From Utricularia gibba (taxonomy: Eukaryota; Streptophyta; Magnoliopsida; Lamiales; Lentibulariaceae): a stretch of 64,000 nt of DNA. Under the pieces are notes generated by a model. It ran no database searches and had not been told where the DNA came from. It saw only the letters and a list, made by a program, of their open reading frames with translations. The DNA is taken from the NCBI GenBank assembly GCA_002189035.1, contig NEEC01000197.1:1-64000 (forward strand), given 5' to 3'. The position numbers were made by a program, and so were the translations under genes. Positions within the stretch are counted from its first letter, which is position 1. The number at the start of each line of letters is the position of its first letter. Positions 38,359 to 51,301 of the stretch are shown piece by piece.

Positions 38359-39611
38359 GTGATGCATTTATCAACGTTGGGTTTTCGGCGGCTGCCTGAA
38401 TGGTTTTTCAAGCAATAGCTTGCCATTTTAAGGCGGGTGCTGTCGTTGGCAGCTTTGTAAGGGCCCAAGGTTCGGTCTGGCTCCTGAGCCCAATCGGGTG
38501 CTACTCGATGAAAATCGTGATGCATTTTTTGAAGTTAGGATGTCATGAGCACCCCAAATGGTTTTCTCAACAACCTGATTTATATTTGAGGAGGCGCTCT
38601 AGGCTGGCACTAGTATCGAGCAAATGGTCGAGTCGCGCTCTGGCCCATAGTCATTTGTAGCCCGGCCAAAAAAGTGATGCATTTATTAACGTTGGGTTTT
38701 CGGCGGCTGCCTACATGCTTTTTTCGAGGAAAAGTTGTCGTTTTTTTGCGGGTGCTGTTGTTGGGAACTTCGTCCGGACCCAAGGTCGGTCTGACTTCAC
38801 AGCACAATCCGATCCCATTCGACGAAAATCGTGACACCTTTATTGAAGTTAGGATCTCATGACCACCCCAAATGGTTTTTTCAACAGCATGCTTTACACT
38901 TGACAAGGCGCTTTTGTGGGTCACCGAGATCGGGCCGGATTCGGGTCGGGCTTGAGCCCAAGTCAGCTGTAGCCCGGCAAAAGAAGTGATGCATTTATTA
39001 ACGTTGGGTTGTCGGCGGCTGCCCACATGGTTTGTCAAGCAATAGCTTGCCATTTAAAGTCGGGTGCTGTCGTTGGGAGCTTTGTCCGGCCCGAGATTCG
39101 GTCTGGCTACTAAGCCCAATCGGGTCGCACTCGACGAAAATCGTAACGCATTTGATGTAGTTAGGATGTCATGAGAACCCCAATGGGTTTTCTCAACACT
39201 CTGCTATATATTTGAGAAGGCGCCCTCGGAGGGTTTCGGGATTGGGCCAGAGGTCGGGTCGGGCTCAGGCCAATAGTCAGTTGTAGCCCGGAAAATAAGT
39301 GATGCATTTATCAACGATGGGTTTTCGGCGGCTGCCTAAATGGTTTTTCAAGCAACAGCTTGCCGTTTTAAGGTGGGTGCTGTAGTTGGGAGCTTTGTCA
39401 GGGCCCGAGATTCGGTCTGGCTACTAAGCCCAATCGGGTCGTACTCGACGAAATCGTAATGCATTTGCTTTAGTTAGGATGTCATGAGAACCCCAACGGG
39501 TTTTCTCAACACTCTACTTTATATTTCAGAAGGCGCTCTTGGGGGGTTTCGGGATTGGGCCAGAGGTCGGGTCGGGCTATGGCCCATAGTCAGTTGTAGC
39601 CCGGAAAATAA
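38359..39611. repeat. Tetramer A-B-C-D
   Basis: Monomers start at 38359, 38674, 38986 and 39299. Very close to 34601-35853 in all markers (AAGGTCGG, GCCCAAGTC, GTTTGTC, AACGGG). Confidence 0.93.
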
Positions 39612-41012
39612 GTGATGCATTTATCAACGTTGGGTTTTCGGCGGCTGCCTGAATGGTTTTTCAAGCAATAGCTTGCCATTTTAAGGCGGGTGCTGTCGTT
39701 GGCAGCTTTGTAAGGGCCCAAGGTTCGGTCTGGCTCCTGAGCCCAATCGGGTGCTACTCGATGAAAATCGTGATGCATTTTTTGAAGTTAGGATGTCATG
39801 AGCACCCCAAATGGTTTTCTCAACAACCTGATTTATATTTGAGGAGGCGCTCTAGGCTGGCACTAGTATCGAGCAAATGGTCGAGTCGCGCTCTGGCCCA
39901 TAGTCATTTGTAGCCCGGCCAAAAAAGTGATGCATTTATTAACGTTGGGTTTTCGGCGGCTGCCTACATGCTTTTTTCGAGGAAAAGTTGTCGTTTTTTT
40001 GCGGGTGCTGTTGTTGGGAACTTCGTCCGGACCCAAGGTCGGTCTGACTTCACAGCACAATCCGATCCCATTCGACGAAAATCGTGACACCTTTATTGAA
40101 GTTAGGATCTCATGACCACCCCAAATGGTTTTTTCAACAGCATGCTTACACTTGACAAGGCGCTTTTGTGGGTCACCGAGATCGGGCCGGATTCGGGTCG
40201 GGCTTGAGCCCATAGTCAGCTGTAGCCCGGCAAAAGAAGTGATGCATTTATTAACGTTGGGTTGTCGGCGGCTGCCCACATGGTTTTTCAAGCAACAGCT
40301 TGCCATTTAAAGGCGGGTGCTGTCGTTGGGAGCTTTGTCCGGCCCGAGATTCGGTCTGGCTACTAAGCCCAATCGGGTCGCACTCGACGAAAATCGTAAC
40401 GCATTTGATGTAGTTAGGATGTCATGAGAACCCAATGGGTTTTCTCAACACTCTGCTATATATTTGAGAAGGCGCAGGGTTTCGGGATTGGGCCAGAGGT
40501 CGGGTCGGGCTCAGGCCAATAGTCAGTTGTAGCCCGGAAAATAAGTGATGCATTTATCAACGATGGGTTTTCGGCGGCTGCCTAAATGGTTTTTCAAGCA
40601 ACAGCTTGCCGTTTTAAGGTGGGTGCTGTAGTTGGAGCTTTGTCAGGGCCCGAGATTCGGTCTGGCTACTAAGCCCAATCGGGTCGTACTCGACGAAATC
40701 GTAATGCATTTGCTTTAGTTAGGATGTCATGAGAACCCCAATGGGTTTTCTCAACACTCTGCTTATATTTGAGAAGGCGGGGGGTTTCGGGATTGGGCCA
40801 GAGGTCGGGTCGGGCTCAGGCCAATAGTCAGTTGTAGCCCGGAAAATAAGTGATGCATTTATCAACGATGGGTTTTCGGCGGCTGCCTAAATGGTTTTTC
40901 AAGCAACAGCTTGCCGTTTCTCTTTGTCAGGTTCACTGGGTCGTACTCGGTAATGCATTTGCTCATTTGGCGCTCAAGAATGGCCCATAGTCAGTTGTAG
41001 CCCGGAAAATAA
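39612..41012. repeat. Five-monomer unit A-B-C-D'-D(eroded)
   Basis: Monomers start at 39612, 39927, 40239, 40545 and 40850. C has lost a C (GAACCCAATGGG) and reads GGCGCAGGGTTTC. D' has the C-like end. Confidence 0.87.
40850..41012. repeat. Strongly eroded D monomer (163 bp)
   Basis: The first 65 bp are intact D. The middle is GTTTCTCTTTGTCAGG, TTCACTGGGTCGTACTCGG and CATTTGGCGCTC. The end, ATGGCCCATAG onward, is intact. The remaining bases occur in consensus order with about half the monomer missing in many small pieces. Confidence 0.82.
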
Positions 41013-42263
41013 GTGATGCATTTATCAACGTTGGGTTTTCGGCGGCTGCCTGAATGGTTTTTCAAGCAATAGCTTGCCATTTTAAGGCGGGTGCTGTCGT
41101 TGGCAGCTTTGTAAGGGCCCAAGGTTCGGTCTGGCTCCTGAGCCCAATCGGGTGCTACTCGATGAAAATCGTGATGCATTTTTTGAAGTTAGGATGTCAT
41201 GAGCACCCCAAATGGTTTTCTCAACAACCTGATTTATATTTGAGGAGGCGCTCTAGGCTGGCACTAGTATCGAGCAAATGGTCGAGTCGCGCTCTGGCCC
41301 ATAGTCATTTGTAGCCCGGCCAAAAAAGTGATGCATTTATTAACGTTGGGTTTTCGGCGGCTGCCTACATGCTTTTTTCGAGGAAAAGTTGTCGTTTTTT
41401 TGCGGGTGCTGTTGTTGGGAACTTCGTCCGGACCCAAGGTCGGTCTGACTTCACAGCACAATCCGATCCCATTCGACGAAAATCGTGACACCTTTATTGA
41501 AGTTAGGATCTCATGACCACCCCAAATGGTTTTTTCAACAGCATGCTTTACACTTGACAAGGCTTTTGTGGGTCACCGAGATCGGGCCGGATTCGGGTCG
41601 GGCTTGAGCCCAAGTCAGCTGTAGCCCGGCAAAAGAAGTGATGCATTTATTAACGTTGGGTTGTCGGCGGCTGCCCACATGGTTTGTCAAGCAACAGCTT
41701 GCCATTTAAAGGCGGGTGCTGTCGTTGGGAGCTTTGTCCGGCCCGAGATTCGGTCTGGCTACTAAGCCCAATCGGGTCGCACTCGACGAAAATCGTAACG
41801 CATTTGATGTAGTTAGGATGTCATGAGAACCCCAATGGGTTTTCTCAACACTCTGCTATATATTTGAGAAGGCGCCCTCGGAGGGTTTCGGGATTGGGCC
41901 AGAGGTCGGGTCGGGCTCAGGCCAATAGTCAGTTGTAGCCCGGAAAATAAGTGATGCATTTATCAACGATGGGTTTTCGGCGGCTGCCTAAATGGTTTTT
42001 CAAGCAACAGCTTGCCGTTTTAAGGTGGGTGCTGTAGTTGGGAGCTTTGTCAGGGCCCGAGATTCGGTCTGGCTACTAAGCCCAATCGGGTCGTACTCGA
42101 CGAAATCGTAATGCATTTGCTTTAGTTAGGATGTCATGAGAACCCCAACGGGTTTTCTCAACACTCTACTTTATATTTCAGAAGGCGCTCTTGGGGGGTT
42201 TCGGGATTGGGCCAGAGGTCGGGTCGGGCTATGGCCCATAGTCAGTTGTAGCCCGGAAAATAA
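41013..42263. repeat. Tetramer A-B-C-D
   Basis: Monomers start at 41013, 41328, 41638 and 41951. B lacks GC (AAGGCTTTTGTG). C mixes GTTTGTC with CAACAGC and AAAGGCGGG. Confidence 0.92.
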
Positions 42264-43517
42264 GTGATGCATTTATCAACGTTGGGTTTTCGGCGGCTGC
42301 CTGAATGGTTTTTCAAGCAATAGCTTGCCATTTTAAGGCGGGTGCTGTCGTTGGCAGCTTTGTAAGGGCCCAAGGTTCGGTCTGGCTCCTGAGCCCAATC
42401 GGGTGCTACTCGATGAAAATCGTGATGCATTTTTTGAAGTTAGGATGTCATGAGCACCCCAAATGGTTTTCTCAACAACCTGATTTATATTTGAGGAGGC
42501 GCTCTAGGCTGGCACTAGTATCGAGCAAATGGTCGAGTCGCGCTCTGGCCCATAGTCATTTGTAGCCCGGCCAAAAAAGTGATGCATTTATTAACGTTGG
42601 GTTTTCGGCGGCTGCCTACATGCTTTTTTCGAGGAAAAGTTGTCGTTTTTTTGCGGGTGCTGTTGTTGGGAACTTCGTCCGGACCCAAGGTTCGGTCTGA
42701 CTTCACAGCACAATCCGATCCCATTCGACGAAAATCGTGACACCTTTATGAAGTTAGGATCTCATGACCACCCCAAATGGTTTTTTCAACAGCATGCTTT
42801 ACACTTGACAAGGCGCTTTTGTGGGTCACCGAGATCGGGCCGGATTCGGGTCGGGCTTGAGCCCAAAGTCAGCTGTAGCCCGGCAAAAGAAGTGATGCAT
42901 TTATTAACGTTGGGTTGTCGGCGGCTGCCCACATGGTTTGTCAAGCAATAGCTTGCCATTTAAAGTCGGGTGCTGTCGTTGGGAGCTTTGTCCGGCCCGA
43001 GATTCGGTCTGGCTACTAAGCCCAATCGGGTCGCACTCGACGAAAATCGTAACGCATTTGATGTAGTTAGGATGTCATGAGAACCCCAATGGGTTTTCTC
43101 AACACTCTGCTATATATTTGAGAAGGCGCCCTCGGAGGGTTTCGGGATTGGGCCAGAGGTCGGGTCGGGCTCAGGCCAATAGTCAGTTGTAGCCCGGAAA
43201 ATAAGTGATGCATTTATCAACGATGGGTTTTCGGCGGCTGCCTAAATGGTTTTTCAAGCAACAGCTTGCCGTTTTAAGGTGGGTGCTGTAGTTGGGAGCT
43301 TTGTCAGGGCCCGAGATTCGGTCTGGCTACTAAGCCCAATCGGGTCGTACTCGACGAAATCGTAATGCATTTGCTTTAGTTAGGATGTCATGAGAACCCC
43401 AACGGGTTTTCTCAACACTCTACTTTATATTTCAGAAGGCGCTCTTGGGGGGTTTCGGGATTGGGCCAGAGGTCGGGTCGGGCTATGGCCCATAGTCAGT
43501 TGTAGCCCGGAAAATAA
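42264..43517. repeat. Tetramer A-B-C-D
   Basis: Monomers start at 42264, 42579, 42892 and 43205. B markers are AAGGTTCGG, GACACC and GCCCAAAGTC. C is GTTTGTC. It lines up with 53950-55199. Confidence 0.93.
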
Positions 43518-44769
43518 GTGATGCATTTATCAACGTTGGGTTTTCGGCGGCTGCCTGAATGGTTTTTCAAGCAATAGCTTGCCATTTTAAGGCGGGTGCT
43601 GTCGTTGGCAGCTTTGTAAGGGCCCAAGGTTCGGTCTGGCTCCTGAGCCCAATCGGGTGCTACTCGATGAAAATCGTGATGCATTTTTTGAAGTTAGGAT
43701 GTCATGAGCACCCCAAATGGTTTTCTCAACAACCTGATTTATATTTGAGGAGGCGCTCTAGGCTGGCACTAGTATCGAGCAAATGGTCGAGTCGCGCTCT
43801 GGCCCATAGTCATTTGTAGCCCGGCCAAAAAAGTGATGCATTTATTAACGTTGGGTTTTCGGCGGCTGCCTACATGCTTTTTTCGAGGAAAAGTTGTCGT
43901 TTTTTTGCGGGTGCTGTTGTTGGGAACTTCGTCCGGACCCAAGGACGGTCTGACTTCACAGCACAATCCGATCCCATTCGACGAAATCGTGATGCCTTTA
44001 TTGAAGTTAGGATCTCATGACCACCCCAAATGGTTTTTTCAACAGCATGCTTTACACTTGACAAGGCGCTTTTGTGGGTCACCGAGATCGGGCCGGATTC
44101 GGGTCGGGCTTGAGCCCAAAGTCAGCTGTAGCCCGGCAAAAGAAGTGATGCATTTATTAACGTTGGGTTGTCGGCGGCTGCCCACATGGTTTGTCAAGCA
44201 ATAGCTTGCCATTTAAAGTCGGGTGCTGTCGTTGGGAGCTTTGTCCGGCCCGAGATTCGGTCTGGCTACTAAGCCCAATCGGGTCGCACTCGACGAAAAT
44301 CGTAACGCATTTGATGTAGTTAGGATGTCATGAGAACCCCAATGGGTTTTCTCAACACTCTGCTATATATTTGAGAAGGCGCCCTCGGAGGGTTTCGGGA
44401 TTGGGCCAGAGGTCGGGTCGGGCTCAGGCCAATAGTCAGTTGTAGCCCGGAAAATAAGTGATGCATTTATCAACGATGGGTTTTCGGCGGCTGCCTAAAT
44501 GGTTTTTCAAGCAACAGCTTGCCGTTTTAAGGTGGGTGCTGTAGTTGGGAGCTTTGTCAGGGCCCGAGATTCGGTCTGGCTACTAAGCCCAATCGGGTCG
44601 TACTCGACGAAATCGTAATGCATTTGCTTTAGTTAGGATGTCATGAGAACCCCAACGGGTTTTCTCAACACTCTACTTTATATTTCAGAAGGCGCTCTTG
44701 GGGGTTTCGGGATTGGGCCAGAGGTCGGGTCGGGCTATGGCCCATAGTCAGTTGTAGCCCGGAAAATAA
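43518..44769. repeat. Tetramer A-B-C-D
   Basis: Monomers start at 43518, 43833, 44145 and 44458. B has the unique AAGGACGG and the first GAAATCGTGATGCC with GCCCAAAGTC. It lines up with 55200-56448. Confidence 0.93.
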
Positions 44770-46284
44770 GTGATGCATTTATCAACGTTGGGTTTTCGGC
44801 GGCTGCCTGAATGGTTTTTCAAGCAATAGCTTGCCATTTTAAGGCGGGTGCTGTCGTTGGCAGCTTTGTAAGGGCCCAAGGTTCGGTCTGGCTCCTGAGC
44901 CCAATCGGGTGCTACTCGATGAAAATCGTGATGCATTTTTTGAAGTTAGGATGTCATGAGCACCCCAAATGGTTTTCTCAACAACCTGATTTATATTTGA
45001 GGAGGCGCTCTAGGCTGGCACTAGTATCGAGCAAATGGTCGAGTCGCGCTCTGGCCCATAGTCATTTGTAGCCCGGCCAAAAAAGTGATGCATTTATTAA
45101 CGTTGGGTTTTCGGCGGCTGCCTACATGCTTTTTTCGAGGAAAAGTTGTCGTTTTTTTGCGGGTGCTGTTGTTGGGAACTTCGTCCGGACCCAAGGTCGG
45201 TCTGACTTCACAGCACAATCCGATCCCATTCGACGAAAATCGTGATGCCTTTATTGAAGTTAGGATCTCATGACCACCCCAAATGGTTTTTTCAACAGCA
45301 TGCTTTACACTTGACAAGGCGCTTTTGTGGGTCACCGAGATCGGGCCGGATTCGGGTCGGGCTTGAGCCCAAGTCAGCTGTAGCCCGGCAAAAGAAGTGA
45401 TGCATTTATTAACGTTGGGTTGTCGGCGGCACATGGTTTTCAAGCAATAGCTTGCCATTTAAAGTCGGGTGCTGTCGTTGGGAGCTTTGTCCGGCCCGAG
45501 ATTCGGTCTGGCTACTAAGCCCAATCGGGTCGCACTCGACGAAAATCGTAACGCATTTGATGTAGTTAGGATGTCATGAGAACCCAATGGGTTTTCTCAA
45601 CACTCTGCTATATATTTGAGAAGGCGCGGGTTTCGGGATTGGGCCAGAGGTCGGGTCGGGCTCAGGCCAATAGTCAGTTGTAGCCCGGAAAATAAGTGAT
45701 GCATTTATCAACGATGGTTTTCGGCGGCTGCCTAAATGGTTTTTCAAGCAGCTTGCCGTTTCTTTGTCAGGGCCGAGATTCGGTCTGGCTACTAAGCCCA
45801 ATCGGGTCGTACTCGACGAAATCGTAATGCATTTGCTTAGTTAGGATGTCATGAGAACCCCAATGGGTTTTCTCAACACTCTGCTTATATTTGAGAAGGC
45901 GCTCTCGGAGGGTTTCGGGATTGGGCCAGAGGTCGGGTCGGGCTCAGGCCAATAGTCAGTTGTAGCCCGGAAAATAAGTGATGCATTTATCAACGATGGT
46001 TTTCGGCGGCTGCCTAAATGGTTTTTCAAGCAACAGCTTGCCGTTTTAAGGTGGGTGCGTTGGGAGCTTTGTCAGGGCCCGAGATTCGGTCTGGCTACTA
46101 AGCCCAATCGGGTCGTACTCGACGAAATCGTAATGCATTTGCTTTAGTTAGGATGTCATGAGAACCCCAACGGGTTTTCTCAACACTCTACTTTATATTT
46201 CAGAAGGCGCTCTTGGGGGTTTCGGGATTGGGCCAGAGGTCGGGTCGGGCTATGGCCCATAGTCAGTTGTAGCCCGGAAAATAA
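44770..46284. repeat. Five-monomer unit A-B-C-D'-D
   Basis: Monomers start at 44770, 45085, 45397, 45696 and 45978. C is 299 bp with GGCGGCACATGG and the lost C in GAACCCAATGGG. It lines up with 56449-57977. Confidence 0.88.
45696..45977. repeat. Shortened D' monomer (282 bp)
   Basis: D-type first half with losses (CAAGCAGCTTGCCGTTTCTTTGTCAGG, split here as CAAGCAGCTTGCC and GTTTCTTTGTCAGG), then a C-like end. The GTTTCTTTGTCAGG gap matches the break in the eroded D at 40850, hinting at a shared origin. Confidence 0.82.
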
Positions 46285-47535
46285 GTGATGCATTTATCAA
46301 CGTTGGGTTTTCGGCGGCTGCCTGAATGGTTTTTCAAGCAATAGCTTGCCATTTTAAGGCGGGTGCTGTCGTTGGCAGCTTTGTAAGGGCCCAAGGTTCG
46401 GTCTGGCTCCTGAGCCCAATCGGGTGCTACTCGATGAAAATCGTGATGCATTTTTTGAAGTTAGGATGTCATGAGCACCCCAAATGGTTTTCTCAACAAC
46501 CTGATTTATATTTGAGGAGGCGCTCTAGGCTGGCACTAGTATCGAGCAAATGGTCGAGTCGCGCTCTGGCCCATAGTCATTTGTAGCCCGGCCAAAAAAG
46601 TGATGCATTTATTAACGTTGGGTTTTCGGCGGCTGCCTACATGCTTTTTTCGAGGAAAAGTTGTCGTTTTTTTGCGGGTGCTGTTGTTGGGAACTTCGTC
46701 CGGACCCAAGGATCGGTCTGACTTCACAGCACAATCCGATCCCATTCGACGAAATCGTGATGCCTTTATTGAAGTTAGGATCTCATGACCACCCCAAATG
46801 GTTTTTTCAACAGCATGCTTTACACTTGACAAGGCGCTTTTGTGGGTCACCGAGATCGGGCCGGATTCGGGTCGGGCTTGAGCCCAAGTCAGCTGTAGCC
46901 CGGCAAAAGAAGTGATGCATTTATTAACGTTGGGTTGTCGGCGGCTGCCCACATGGTTTTCAAGCAACAGCTTGCCATTTAAAGGCGGGTGCTGTCGTTG
47001 GGAGCTTTGTCCGGCCCGAGATTCGGTCTGGCTACTAAGCCCAATCGGGTCGCACTCGACGAAAATCGTAACGCATTTGATGTAGTTAGGATGTCATGAG
47101 AACCCCAATGGGTTTTCTCAACACTCTGCTATATATTTGAGAAGGCGCCCTCGGAGGGTTTCGGGATTGGGCCAGAGGTCGGGTCGGGCTCAGGCCAATA
47201 GTCAGTTGTAGCCCGGAAAATAAGTGATGCATTTATCAACGATGGGTTTTCGGCGGCTGCCTAAATGGTTTTTCAAGCAACAGCTTGCCGTTTTAAGGTG
47301 GGTGCTGTAGTTGGGAGCTTTGTCAGGGCCCGAGATTCGGTCTGGCTACTAAGCCCAATCGGGTCGTACTCGACGAAATCGTAATGCATTTGCTTTAGTT
47401 AGGATGTCATGAGAACCCCAACGGGTTTTCTCAACACTCTACTTTATATTTCAGAAGGCGCTCTTGGGGGTTTCGGGATTGGGCCAGAGGTCGGGTCGGG
47501 CTATGGCCCATAGTCAGTTGTAGCCCGGAAAATAA
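46285..47535. repeat. Tetramer A-B-C-D
   Basis: Monomers start at 46285, 46600, 46912 and 47224. B is AAGGATCGG, GAAATCGTGATGCC, GCCCAAGTC. C is GGTTTTCAAGC with CAACAGC. It lines up with 57978-59232. Confidence 0.93.
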
Positions 47536-48787
47536 GTGATGCATTTATCAACGTTGGGTTTTCGGCGGCTGCCTGAATGGTTTTTCAAGCAATAGCTTGC
47601 CATTTTAAGGCGGGTGCTGTCGTTGGCAGCTTTGTAAGGGCCCAAGGTTCGGTCTGGCTCCTGAGCCCAATCGGGTGCTACTCGATGAAAATCGTGATGC
47701 ATTTTTTGAAGTTAGGATGTCATGAGCACCCCAAATGGTTTTCTCAACAACCTGATTTATATTTGAGGAGGCGCTCTAGGCTGGCACTAGTATCGAGCAA
47801 ATGGTCGAGTCGCGCTCTGGCCCATAGTCATTTGTAGCCCGGCCAAAAAAGTGATGCATTTATTAACGTTGGGTTTTCGGCGGCTGCCTACATGCTTTTT
47901 TCGAGGAAAAGTTGTCGTTTTTTTGCGGGTGCTGTTGTTGGGAACTTCGTCCGGACCCAAGGTCGGTCTGACTTCACAGCACAATCCGATCCCATTCGAC
48001 GAAATCGTGATGCCTTTATTGAAGTTAGGATCTCATGACCACCCCAAATGGTTTTTTCAACAGCATGCTTTACACTTGACAAGGCGCTTTTGTGGGTCAC
48101 CGAGATCGGGCCGGATTCGGGTCGGGCTTGAGCCCAAAGTCAGCTGTAGCCCGGCAAAAGAAGTGATGCATTTATTAACGTTGGGTTGTCGGCGGCTGCC
48201 CACATGGTTTGTCAAGCAATAGCTTGCCATTTAAAGTCGGGTGCTGTCGTTGGGAGCTTTGTCCGGCCCGAGATTCGGTCTGGCTACTAAGCCCAATCGG
48301 GTCGCACTCGACGAAAATCGTAACGCATTTGATGTAGTTAGGATGTCATGAGAACCCCAATGGGTTTTCTCAACACTCTGCTATATATTTGAGAAGGCGC
48401 CCTCGGAGGGTTTCGGGATTGGGCCAGAGGTCGGGTCGGGCTCAGGCCAATAGTCAGTTGTAGCCCGGAAAATAAGTGATGCATTTATCAACGATGGGTT
48501 TTCGGCGGCTGCCTAAATGGTTTTTCAAGCAACAGCTTGCCGTTTTAAGGTGGGTGCTGTAGTTGGGAGCTTTGTCAGGGCCCGAGATTCGGTCTGGCTA
48601 CTAAGCCCAATCGGGTCGTACTCGACGAAATCGTAATGCATTTGCTTTAGTTAGGATGTCATGAGAACCCCAACGGGTTTTCTCAACACTCTACTTTATA
48701 TTTCAGAAGGCGCTCTTGGGGGTTTCGGGATTGGGCCAGAGGTCGGGTCGGGCTATGGCCCATAGTCAGTTGTAGCCCGGAAAATAA
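47536..48787. repeat. Tetramer A-B-C-D
   Basis: Monomers start at 47536, 47851, 48163 and 48476. B is AAGGTCGG, GAAATCGTGATGCC, GCCCAAAGTC. C is GTTTGTC. It lines up best with 60485-61736. Confidence 0.93.
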
Positions 48788-50048
48788 GTGATGCATTTAT
48801 CAACGTTGGGTTTTCGGCGGCTGCCTGAATGGTTTTTCAAGCAATAGCTTGCCATTTTAAGGCGGGTGCTGTCGTTGGCAGCTTTGTAAGGGCCCAAGGT
48901 TCGGTCTGGCTCCTGAGCCCAATCGGGTGCTACTCGATGAAAATCGTGATGCATTTTTTGAAGTTAGGATGTCATGAGCACCCCAAATGGTTTTCTCAAC
49001 AACCTGATTTATATTTGAGGAGGCGCTCTAGGCTGGCACTAGTATCGAGCAAATGGTCGAGTCGCGCTCTGGCCCATAGTCATTTGTAGCCCGGCCAAAA
49101 AAGTGATGCATTTATTAACGTTGGGTTTTCGGCGGCTGCCTACATGCTTTTTTCGAGGAAAAGTTGTCGTTTTTTTGCGGGTGCTGTTGTTGGGAACTTC
49201 GTCCGGACCCAAGGATCGGTCTGACTTCACAGCACAATCCGATCCCATTCGACGAAATCGTGATGCCTTTATTGAAGTTAGGATCTCATGACCACCCCAA
49301 ATGGTTTTTTCAACAGCATGCTTTACACTTGACAAGGCGCTTTTGTGGGTCACCGAGATCGGGCCGGATTCGGGTCGGGCTTGAGCCCAAAGTCAGCTGT
49401 AGCCCGGCAAAAGAAGTGATGCATTTATTAACGTTGGGTTGTCGGCGGCTGCCCACATGGTTTGTCAAGCAATAGCTTGCCATTTAAAGCGGGTGCTGTC
49501 GTTGGGAGCTTTGTCCGGCCCGAGATTCGGTCTGGCTACTAAGCCCAATCGGGTCGCACTCGACGAAAATCGTAACGCATTTGATGTAGTTAGGATGTCA
49601 TGAGAACCCCAATGGGTTTTCTCAACACTCTGCTATATATTTGAGAAGGCGCCCTCGGAGGGTTTCGGGATTGGGCCAGAGGTCGGGTCGGGCTCAGGCC
49701 AATAGTCAGTTGTAGCCCGGAAAATAAGTGATGCATTTATCAACGATGGGTTTTCGGCGGCTGCCTAAATGGTTTTTCAAGCAACAGCTTGCCGTTTTAA
49801 GGTGGGTGCTGTAGTTGGGAGCTTTGTCAGGGCCCGAGATTCGGTCTGGCTACTAAGCCCAATCGGGTCGTACTCGACGAAATCGTAATGCATTTGCTTT
49901 TAGTGCTTGTAGTTAGGATGTCGGAGAACCCCAACGGGTTTTCTCAACACTCTACTTTATATTTCAGAAGGCGCTCTGGGGGGTTTCGGGATTGGGCCAG
50001 AGGTCGGGTCGGGCTATGGCCCATAGTCAGTTGTAGCCCGGAAAATAA
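48788..50048. repeat. Tetramer A-B-C-D with insertion in D
   Basis: Monomers start at 48788, 49103, 49416 and 49728. D is 321 bp: about ten bases (TAGTGCTTGT) are inserted at 49901, and ATGTCATGAG becomes ATGTCGGAG. B is AAGGATCGG. It lines up with 61737-62990. Confidence 0.92.
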
Positions 50049-51301
50049 GTGATGCATTTATCAACGTTGGGTTTTCGGCGGCTGCCTGAATGGTTTTTCA
50101 AGCAATAGCTTGCCATTTTAAGGCGGGTGCTGTCGTTGGCAGCTTTGTAAGGGCCCAAGGTTCGGTCTGGCTCCTGAGCCCAATCGGGTGCTACTCGATG
50201 AAAATCGTGATGCATTTTTTGAAGTTAGGATGTCATGAGCACCCCAAATGGTTTTCTCAACAACCTGATTTATATTTGAGGAGGCGCTCTAGGCTGGCAC
50301 TAGTATCGAGCAAATGGTCGAGTCGCGCTCTGGCCCATAGTCATTTGTAGCCCGGCCAAAAAAGATGCATTTATTAACGTTGGGTTTTCGGCGGCTGCCT
50401 ACATGCTTTTTTCGAGGAAAAGTTGTCGTTTTTTTGCGGGTGCTGTTGTTGGGAACTTCGTCCGGACCCAAGGATCGGTCTGACTTCACAGCACAATCCG
50501 ATCCCATTCGACGTAAATCGTGATGCCTTTATTGAAGTTAGGATCTCATGACCACCCCAAATGGTTTTTTCAACAGCATGCTTTACACTTGACAAGGCGC
50601 TTTTGTGGGTCACCGAGATCGGGCCGGATTCGGGTCGGGCTTGAGCCCAAAGTCAGCTGTAGCCCGGCAAAAGAAGTGATGCATTTATTAACGTTGGGTT
50701 GTCGGCGGCTGCCCACATGGTTTGTCAAGCAATAGCTTGCCATTTAAAGTCGGGTGCTGTCGTTGGGAGCTTTGTCCGGCCCGAGATTCGGTCTGGCTAC
50801 TAAGCCCAATCGGGTCGCACTCGACGAAAATCGTAACGCATTTGATGTAGTTAGGATGTCATGAGAACCCCAATGGGTTTTCTCAACACTCTGCTATATA
50901 TTTGAGAAGGCGCCCTCGGAGGGTTTCGGGATTGGGCCAGAGGTCGGGTCGGGCTCAGGCCAATAGTCAGTTGTAGCCCGGAAAATAAGTGATGCATTTA
51001 TCAACGATGGGTTTTCGGCGGCTGCCTAAATGGTTTTTCAAGCAACAGCTTGCCGTTTTAAGGTGGGTGCTGTAGTTGGGAGCTTGTCAGGGCCCGAGAT
51101 TCGGTCTGGCTACTAAGCCCAATCGGGTCGTACTCGACGAAATCGTAATGCATTTTGCTTTAGTTAGGATGTCATGAGAACCCCAACGGGTTTTCTCAAC
51201 ACTCTACTTTATATTTCAGAAGGCGCTCTTGGGGGGTTTCGGGATTGGGCCAGAGGTCGGGTCGGGCTATGGCCCATAGTCAGTTGTAGCCCGGAAAATA
51301 A
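50049..51301. repeat. Tetramer A-B-C-D
   Basis: Monomers start at 50049, 50364, 50676 and 50989. The A/B junction lacks GT (AAAAAAGATGCAT). B has GACGTAAATCGTGATGCC. D lacks one T in AGCTTGTCAG. Confidence 0.92.

Larger units (their letters stand above)
42264..51301. repeat. Upstream copy of a long-range duplication
   Basis: Seven HORs, the third with five monomers. Their B-monomer markers run GCCCAAAGTC, AAAGTC, AAGTC, AAGTC, AAAGTC, AAAGTC, AAAGTC. The same order recurs from 53950, with one extra unit. This implies multi-HOR unequal exchange rather than single-unit turnover. Confidence 0.7.

Noticed and set aside
40915-40985. A unique island between array blocks
   Set aside because: At first sight it looks non-repetitive, but its bases follow the D consensus in order with gaps, so it is an eroded D monomer rather than foreign DNA.
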